From Brachionus manjavacas (taxonomy: Eukaryota; Rotifera; Eurotatoria; Ploima; Brachionidae), in assembly GCA_019054805.1 (NCBI GenBank), contig JAHQIY010000012.1, positions 2,356,001 through 2,420,000 of the forward strand: a stretch of DNA of 64,000 bases. The letters run 5' to 3'. A model generated the notes under the pieces. That model did no database searches. It was not told the origin of the DNA and was given only the letters and a program-made list of their open reading frames with translations. Both the position numbers and the translations under genes were made by a program. The stretch's first letter is position 1, and every line of letters begins with the position of its first letter. Below, piece after piece: positions 59,101-64,000 of this stretch.

Positions 59101-62100
59101 GATGTAAATTCTTGAAATTCTGGGCAATTCGAATAATTTAATTGTTTCTTCAGCCGGATTACTTAAAAAAAAGAAATAAATTTTACTTATCTAGCAAAAA
59201 TAAAATAAAATAAATTACTTTATTTTATTGAGATTTGTGTAGTTGAGAGTTTCGCTGAGAAATTCGTTTGGAATTCTAAATTGAAGACTAGCTACCAGTA
59301 AAACAAGGACCATGTTGCACATTTCTGTATGACTTTTGCGAAAATCAACCAAATTTCTTAAGAAATTCTTGGACAAAAAGCAGCTCTCAAGCCGAATATT
59401 GTACTTTTTTGACACATAGGAACAGTCCACCTTGATAATTTCCTCGAACCATTCAGCTATGAACTCCAGGCGCCGCATATCAGTCTCGATATTTTTAGTC
59501 TCATTGACGGCAAATTTCGACATCAATTTAGTCGACCACTCGCCATAAATGTCCTTTTTCTTTTGATCACTCGGAACAAACTGATACTTTGGCAATTTGT
59601 GTCTCTAAAAATGCGCTGTAAGAGCAAGAGTTGATTGTTTTACTAAAAGCTTACGGTAGGTCTGGAGCTGCGCGCCGACTCTTCAAAAAAGTTTGCCACT
59701 TCTTGTCTCTCAGCACCTTGGAGAAGAATATTTGAAAATTTTCGACTCAAAGTTCAAATGACTTACTTGTCACCAAAAGTCCGTCTATCATCCACACATT
59801 CGGCAACGAGTCGACCATATGCTTTCGATCTTAGAGAAGAAAAAAATTTTATTGAATATTTATTTTATAATTTTTTTTTTAAATCAAAATAATTAAAATT
59901 TGTAATTTATTTTTGAAAAAAGATTTCAGATATGCATCTATTGACAATGATTAAAAAAAATACACTTTCTGCACTTTTTAAAAATAATTTTTTTTTATGT
60001 TCTTTTAACAATTTAATTTTAATCTAAGATAAAAAAATAAATAAAGTTTTATTCCCCTAAGGCTTAAAATAAACTCTAAAAAGTACAGCATTTCTATTAC
60101 AGAGTATTTAACAGCGTGGATTGTCAAAAGATCTATAAAAAGCATTCACTTAACTTTGGAAAAATTGATTATTACCATTTTTTATTCATTTTTATCTTTC
60201 AAATTAATAATTTTAAGTTATTTTTAATTTCAAGAAAATCAGGATAATTAATGAAATTGTATTTATTTCAAAAAGACAACACTTGGGTGATCAGGGTTCA
60301 AAAAATTAGACAAAAAGAAAAAAAAAGAAAGTAATCAACTAAAAATTTTTAATTTTTTTAAATTCAGAAAAATCACTTTTTTAATTATTTTTGCTAAGTT
60401 TTTTTAATTAAAAAAAATGATTTATTTTAAAAAGTAGTTAAATACCCAAATGTCTTGGATCCGTTCTTCAAAAAAATCTTTTTTTACACTTTAAATTTCA
60501 GGATTTTTATTTTTTCTTTCATTTTTACGCTACTTTTTTCAAGTGAATTAAAGTTTTGCTAGTTGAAGAAAATTTATAGAAAAATATTAATAAAATTCTT
60601 TTCAAACCGTTTTTTTTTAATTTGAATTTATTTAAATAAAAATTTAATGATTTCATAATATTCATTTATATGTTTAGATAGTTTTTAGCATTTTAATAAA
60701 AACCATAATCGCAAAATCATTTAAACATTTCTTTACCTTTTAAAAACAAGAAAACAAGTTTTTTGAAATTGAGATAAAAAAACGTCAAAAAAATAAAAAT
60801 TTATAAAAATAAATATTTTTCTTTTTAGCTGATTTGAATTCTCGACCTCTTAAAAAAATTTGAAAAAACTTGAATCTATCCAGTCTTTAGCTTCATAAGT
60901 AGTACTTAATTAATTTTTTTTTTTATTTTATTTACTTGTTTATCTGTGAAGAGCTAAATCTCCTCAATATTAAAAAAATTCTAAATTTATTTATTTTATT
61001 ATTTTTAAATAATTTAAAATTTATTAAAAGATTTTAATAGTTCAAGTGTTGAAAAAAAAAATTCAAGGCAGAGTTCTACTTTATATTTTTTTATTCAATT
61101 ATTTCACTATTTACACAAAATTTAAGCTACTTGATGGTTAAACGGCCTTCAGAATGCAAATTTTAATTTTATAAAAGAAATGGATATTAAAATTAATTAA
61201 TTCAAACTGAAAAGGGAATCTAAATTTAAATTTTGTTCAGAATCTTTTTTTTGAAAATTTCTTTTTGTCGAAATTCTATTTGATTTAGTTCTTAAGTAAA
61301 TAAAAAAAAATTTTTTTACAGTTCAAAACTAAAAAATTGTGATAAAATAAAAAAAAACAAAAGACCTTTTTGATTTTTTGAAAAAAAATTAAATTTTAAA
61401 TTTTTTTTTACAGTTCAAAACTAAAAAATTGTGATAAAATAAAAAAAACAAAAGACCTTTTTGATTTTTTGAAAAAAAATTAAATTTTAAATTTTTTTTG
61501 TGAGTTCTCATAAACCACCACCCCTATAATAAGATCTAATAAGAAGATATTTTGTTAACTAATTAAAAAAATAATAGTTCACTTTATTAAGAAATAATAT
61601 AATTTAATATTTAATAAAAGAAGTGTTAGTCTTTAATGAATAATTAAAAAAAAATCTATTTATTTCTATATAAAATATAAAAAAAGGATCAAGTCAAACT
61701 ACTAGAATATTCAAGGTAATTATTAGAGATTTTTATTTTAGTAAACAAAGAATGTCTTTGGATGGCAATCGAACGATATTTTGATATTGCAGAATTTACC
61801 TTAAGATTTAACAAGGTATGTTTCATAATTTCAAATTTATCTATCTCAATTTTCATCTAAATTTTTTAAACTTAGAATTGACTTTTTTTTAATCTGAAGA
61901 AGCAGATAAACAAATTAATAAATTGTATTTTTACTTTTGGCACTGAATATTGACCAAAAAAATAAAAAATTTTTCAGTAATTTTTGGTACAATATAAGAA
62001 CAAAAATTAATATTAAGGATTTGGATTAATTCCTAATTTAATCTCTAATTACAAGAAACTTTGAACTGATGAATAAAAATAGTCTACTCGGGATTACATG

Positions 62101-64000
62101 GTTATTTATTATCAAAACAAAATTCATTACTAATTCAGAAACAATCAGGTTTTGACAATCTTTTCTTCCTTAATCAAAAAATTATAGAATCTTTTAATTA
62201 AAAGAAAAAAGTTAACTACTTATTTTTTGATATCTCAAAAGCGTTTGATAGGGTTTGGCATGATGGTCTTATTTATAAAATAATAAAAAGGAAACTTCCC
62301 CTTTACCTAACATGAGATTTATTCATTCTAAGAATCAAGATCATTTAAAATGAATATAGATGGTCATATAAGTGATGAATACCATAGTACTGCAGGTGTT
62401 CCTCAAGGCTCAATAATTAGTCCTTTGCTATTGAGTGCTTTTTATCAATGATATAGTTAAAAGAGATTTTACTATTTCAATTTAAAAAAAATTTATTAAA
62501 TGATATACTCAATTTTTATTTTATTTTATTTTTCTTTCGACCTGAAGGAGCTTTTGCTCGGAACAAATGAATCAAATAAAAAATTAAAGTTTGTTACACT
62601 TAAAGTTGGGACACTACTTTAAGCGTAGTTAAACATTACTTATTCTTTTTAAAATATTTTATTTAATAAAATAAGAGTGAATATAAAAAATTAAGAATAA
62701 AAAATTAGTCACTTAAATTTATAGTGCAGTTCTTAATGCTAGATCAAAAGTGTATTTAATAAAAACTAGGAAATAAAGTTAAATCGTTCTAAATAGAATT
62801 AATGTTTATTATATTATTTAATTAACTATTTCAATAACCGTTTTAACTGTGGTTTGAAGGCGTATCATAAATCATTGTTTTTAAATATTTATGTTATCCT
62901 TAAATATTAATAAACTGTTTGAAACGAATATAAACAAAACTATGGAGAGTCGGTGATAAACCGTAACAAGTTCATCGTTGCGCATTAAAAAGTCTTAAAA
63001 AAGTTAATGAATAATTGGTGAACTGATGCTCACAATTAAAATATTCTTTTTAAAACATAAAGAATAAGGAGAATTTTCTAGTTTAAATTGATAAGTTTCC
63101 AAATCCGTTTAAAAGTATGAGTGTCAAAAAGGAAAAAAAAAGGATAAAAATTTAAATTCATTTGGTTTAATTTTTTGTGTTTGAATTAGAAAATGTATCC
63201 AATGTTGAAATAACATTGAAAATGTGCGATGCTTCAAATTTTTTTTTCAGTTTCAAAAAAAAAATAATTTTAATTTAATTTTGCAAACATGGAAAACTTA
63301 ATTTATTTTTTTTATAAATTTGAATTTTGATTTATGGTATGATGATCTTTAAAGATAATATTTGTAGTTTAAAAAATTATCTACGCTAGTTTTTTTGTTA
63401 GTAGATTTAGTCTTTTTGGTCAGCAAAACTTTATTTTTTTTGTCAGTCCATTAATTTACGGCCATTATTTAACTTTATTTTTATTTTTTTCATATGTTTT
63501 TATTCTGAAGCAGCATCTGCTCGGTAGAAAATAAATAACTGAATTGTTTAAAGTTAATAAAGAATTTTCAATTTTTTTTTCAAATTTCCAAATAAAAATT
63601 AAACTCATTCTATTTCACCAAAGAGTTTAATTTCAAATATGAAAATGCTGGCAATTTTAACTTAAAATTATTTATTTTTTGAAACTGAAAAAAAAATTTG
63701 AAACATCGCACTTTTTCAATGTTAATTCAACATTGGATACATTTTGTAATTCAAACACAAAAAATTAAGCCATTTCTAAATGAAATTAAATTTTCTGAGA
63801 AAATATAACAAATGCAATGATTTTGTAATGAGAAAAAAAATGCCACTGGCACACACACTCATTATACCCTGAAAAAAAAGAAAAATAAAAATTTCTTACA
63901 ATTTGGGTCCTTGCCGAACTTGAGATTATTTGAGGCTATGAAGTCGACTATGTGCAAATGGCGTATTCTCTCCAACTCGGTCCAGTTGAACTCATTGCCG
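47102..64000 (-). CDS. Large leucine-rich-repeat-cap protein, 3' part of gene
   Basis: Twelve exons are inferred on the minus strand, 5' to 3': 63900->64000, 59767-59829, 59655-59716, 59219-59604, 59053-59161, 56516-56688, 56285-56465, 55902-56232, 55754-55849, 49697-49820, 48413-49639 and 47102-47231. All introns are GT-AG and phases agree, giving about 990 residues. The 5' end lies outside the window. The start resembles the last LRR and LRR cap of many LRR proteins: HIVDFIASNNLKFG, PNYRKHMVDSLPNVWMIDG, LLVTSAERQE. Helical, possibly ARM/HEAT-like parts follow (FYESLFVALRNIMNEIF, LLSTEIIQLFCIVPSFYDFL). Then comes a small beta-rich block, LDDLVIIGRKRIGKIVKLDK, and a long Ser/Asn-rich disordered tail. 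I cannot name the protein. The join over the 5.9 kb intron (55753 to 49821) rests on matching phase and sense strand only, so two genes are possible. Confidence 0.6.
47830..48220 (+). pseudogene. LINE C-terminus and 3' terminus, in intron
   Basis: Frame LFELSERFVGTGLSHSIPLI and VRQVDEYKQGFESRYIEL, then a stop near 48044. The LINE end CTGAAGAAGCATTAGCTCGG at 48172 and an A-rich AAATAAATAAATAAAA tail follow. Confidence 0.65.
50199..52618 (+). mobile_element. Complete Mutator-like transposon (MULE-2)
   Basis: 2420 bp. Flanked by a perfect 9-bp duplication GTTTTTTTA (50190-50198 and 52619-52627), the typical MULE length. Terminal inverted repeats of about 200 bp (50210-50410 and 52413-52608) differ at only a few positions. 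Both are built from spaced GTCAAGC words, e.g. AATGTCAAGCTAAAATCTGG then TAAAGTCAAGCTTAAATCTG. It carries one intact transposase gene. Near-identity of the ends and an open gene point to recent movement. It lies in an intron of the large LRR-type gene, transcribed opposite to it. Confidence 0.93.
50614..52230 (+). CDS. MULE transposase with SWIM zinc finger
   Basis: 538 residues, uninterrupted. A Cys-rich N-terminal region (NCSICKVSTMF, SKQCSQKYD; about residues 38-80) probably binds the terminal repeats. The MULE DDE core has the first Asp at residue 229 (VFHVDATYKI), the second at 294 (SLIVHDGTY) followed by the C-x-x-H type IMCFFHLMQN, and the Glu at 406 (NSPIESYNRVI). The C-terminal SWIM finger, with C-x-C and C-x-H pairs, spans about 499-522 (CNCLECNTC, CPHLI). 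All catalytic positions are kept, so an active enzyme is plausible. No intron is needed. Size fits MULE transposases. Confidence 0.92.
   Translation: MPKKNIWKLVEKFENESTVTKYFEELPTTRMLNRKRVNCSICKVSTMFRTYRKCTSKQCSQKYDVQYRIYNCYNTKTINIYSCGSHLIPELNDSNEDEILRKGISFDCKERIEKIIYEKNIVKPEKIHIDLILNQEEYMLNSIPSLLKIQNFVKYRRIKLGDVNSMVGVVEFIKNLNVDSMDDLIIFGVPIKNGSYFLGSGSDDDHFQMGCTSEKLIRRLKEAEVFHVDATYKIIKYSYPLIVFGFTNISRKFHPVCYMITSHECEDYLHFFKSLNEIALSLGICFNPSLIVHDGTYVIRNSIKALYPNCLSIMCFFHLMQNVKKQTTKIQEESRKEIYKDVYKMRDTKSLQDFQSTKTKILSKWKKKGFSDLAEYFSKQWICSEFKNWQLFLTRPGLAMSNSPIESYNRVIKDYFTNRVKFNMLPVIEIFVNVVKFESKSCKQPKEIPKLKQKDVSYSKVVLKSKKFEKVSNTNGLAVFKYRHKNNNIDYIEFSDPECNCLECNTCSCVKYLDIGTCPHLIAALICLKKISRFKTKR
53036..53092 (-). 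mobile_element. LINE 3'-terminus fragment
   Basis: Minus strand: CTGAAAGAGCTCTAGCACGG then TACAG and AAACAAATAAATAAATAA, the shared LINE terminus motif of this window. Confidence 0.55.
53349..54281 (+). mobile_element. Deleted MULE derivative (MULE-3)
   Basis: 933 bp. Ends GGCTTTTATTTTATTGTGTA and, inverted, GGCTTATATTTTATTGAGTA continue into repeated TAGCTA words (53370-53480 and 54174-54265). Flanks AAAAAATAA and AAAAAATAT agree at 8 of 9 positions, an aged target duplication. The interior holds only the first part of a transposase gene. Confidence 0.75.
53478..54178 (+). pseudogene. Truncated MULE transposase N-terminus
   Basis: Open apart from one stop at about 53735. It contains a zinc-finger-like QFYKCSNCDKRLF, a helical part NLKAKAISRYLCKNL, VIQVNNLVQRHRK and the first catalytic Asp block SHIAADSTFKVNW. 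The frame ends at 54178, directly at the TAGCTA terminal repeat, so the second Asp and the Glu are deleted. It could at most make a DNA-binding fragment. Confidence 0.7.
55384..55490. repeat. GACTT-family end, third copy
   Basis: Reverse strand reads TCAGACTTGTTTTTAAGTCA then CAGTTTTAAGTCTAAGTCAC, like the ends at 32896 and 33482. No partner end nearby. Confidence 0.6.
57019..58120. mobile_element. Inverted-repeat element split by a LINE insertion
   Basis: ACATGCTTTGCATGCAATGT plus AGATTTAGAAAAT (57022-57055) faces, inverted, ACAAGCTTTACATGCAATGT plus AGATTTAGAAAAT (about 58083-58115). The LINE at 57115-57965 lies between. The original element would be about 250 bases. GTCAG-rich words precede it on the left (56860-57000). 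Confidence 0.55.
57115..57965 (+). mobile_element. 5'-truncated LINE with (ATT)n tail
   Basis: The best-preserved LINE end here and clearly GC-richer than its flanks. Frame TTFVRPHLEYAAVAWSPHLR, NVQRRTTKLVKQFKNLDYSE and LNLTSLEDRRTRGDLIQFYK runs to 57484. After one frameshift, REHFFTYRVTMPWNALPQEI and VNQFKNRLDKYRRKEK ends at the stop 57658. A run of about 22 A follows (57723-57746), then a 3' end (57865-57930, ACCATAGATGGGATCCTACT) like the inverted ones at 27.8 and 29.8 kb, and (ATT)n. The A run may be internal or mark two joined insertions. Confidence 0.75.
58647..58867. mobile_element. Harbinger-like MITE
   Basis: 221 bp with inverted ends TTAGGCCCTGCTCCTTTTTG and TTAGGCCCTGTTCCTTTTTG, flanked by TTA on both sides (58644-58646 and 58868-58870), the duplication preferred by PIF/Harbinger. 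The GC-rich core at 58733-58790 is shared with 8630-8690. Confidence 0.75.
59830..61305. other. Intron of the LRR-type gene, left part
   Basis: AT-rich intron. Bases 60940-60975 look like a degenerate minus-strand LINE terminus (GTGAAGAGCTAAATCTCCTC). No gene. Confidence 0.3.
61306..61500. repeat. Tandem duplication, two units of about 99 bases
   Basis: Both units contain ACAGTTCAAAACTAAAAAAT, TGTGATAAAATAAAAAAAA and CAAAAGACCTTTTTGATTTT, almost identical, so a recent duplication. Confidence 0.9.
62055..62590 (+). pseudogene. LINE RT fragment fused to a LINE 3' terminus
   Basis: Pieces SKQNSLLIQKQSGF and YLFFDISKAFDRVWHDGLIY, then GVPQGSIISPLL after a frameshift. At 62515-62582 the LINE terminus motif CTGAAGGAGCTTTTGCTCGG and an A-rich tail follow, so everything between the RT palm and the 3' end is deleted. 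Same family as the copies at 16-19 kb. Confidence 0.7.
62592..62968. mobile_element. Solo LTR, copy 2
   Basis: 377 bases from TGTTACACTTAAAG to CCGTAACA, flanked by AGTT on both sides (62588-62591 and 62969-62972). Homologous along its length to 39963-40335. It inserted just beyond the LINE 3' tail. Confidence 0.88.
63160..63380. repeat. Dispersed repeat, inverted copy
   Basis: AAAATGTATCCAATGTTGAA and ATGCTTCAAATTTTTTTTTC are the reverse complement of 63645-63790 and of 37680-37815. Together with 63645-63790 it forms a large imperfect inverted repeat around 63380-63645. Confidence 0.7.
63390..63535. repeat. Repeat pair partner and LINE terminus
   Basis: 63390-63462 is an inverted match to 3655-3730 (AGTAGATTTAGTCTTTTTGG). 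63500-63533 is a LINE end: CTGAAGCAGCATCTGCTCGG then TAGAAAATAAATAA. Confidence 0.55.
63645..63790. repeat. Dispersed repeat, direct copy
   Basis: GAAACTGAAAAAAAAATTTG and CAACATTGGATACATTTTGT match 37722-37800 on the same strand. Confidence 0.7.

Noticed and set aside
1..64000. Prokaryotic defence or biosynthetic operon
   Set aside because: No operon structure and no ribosome-binding sites; spliced animal genes and eukaryotic transposons account for the coding content.

Overview
This window looks like nuclear DNA from a small, very AT-rich invertebrate animal. It has spliced animal genes (Tob, snRNP protein U1A/U2B'', RPL29, a Lifeguard/TMBIM protein, SLC15A4, mercaptopyruvate sulfurtransferase), many introns of only about 45-70 bases, and two nuclear-type tRNA genes. 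A monogonont rotifer such as Brachionus would fit the composition, intron size and transposon mix, but that is inference. No bacterial operon, phage or CRISPR feature is present.

Layout. 1-1 kb: a long foldback repeat. 2-3 kb: Tob (+). 3.4-6 kb: remnants of a retrotransposon integrase and a LINE. 6.5-8 kb: tRNA-Ser and sulfurtransferase (5 exons, -). 10-10.8 kb: U1A/U2B''-type snRNP protein (-). 13.6-14.3 kb: Lifeguard/TMBIM (-). 15-20.7 kb: three nested, broken LINEs, a short hAT-like insertion and a TA-flanked MITE. 21.6-22.9 kb: a GH19 chitinase/lysozyme-like gene (+), RPL29 (-) and tRNA-Leu (-). 24-30 kb: a GC-rich hAT MITE, LINE pieces and a decayed FLYWCH Mutator-like element (MULE). 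30.4-36.4 kb: SLC15A4-like transporter (+), whose 3.9 kb first intron holds a purine/pyrimidine palindrome. 36.7-41 kb: LINE ends, MITEs, a minisatellite and a gag remnant split by a solo LTR. 42-46.6 kb: small unrecognised genes. 47-64 kb: a large multi-exon gene on the minus strand, read here as a leucine-rich-repeat-cap protein that runs off the right edge. Its introns carry a complete 2.4 kb MULE, a truncated MULE, LINE pieces and a second solo LTR.

The host genes are ordinary housekeeping and membrane genes with no common pathway. The most interesting material is mobile. Three different MULEs each have their own short terminal iterons (TTTCGACAA, GTCAAGC, TAGCTA). One is intact, with an open transposase and a perfect 9-bp target duplication. 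Several insertions can be removed on paper to restore the interrupted reading frame. A MITE carries a 25-base exact copy of part of the neighbouring GH19-like gene. I found no clear sign of a wholly new biological system. All assignments come from reading the sequence and from memory of protein families; no database search was run.
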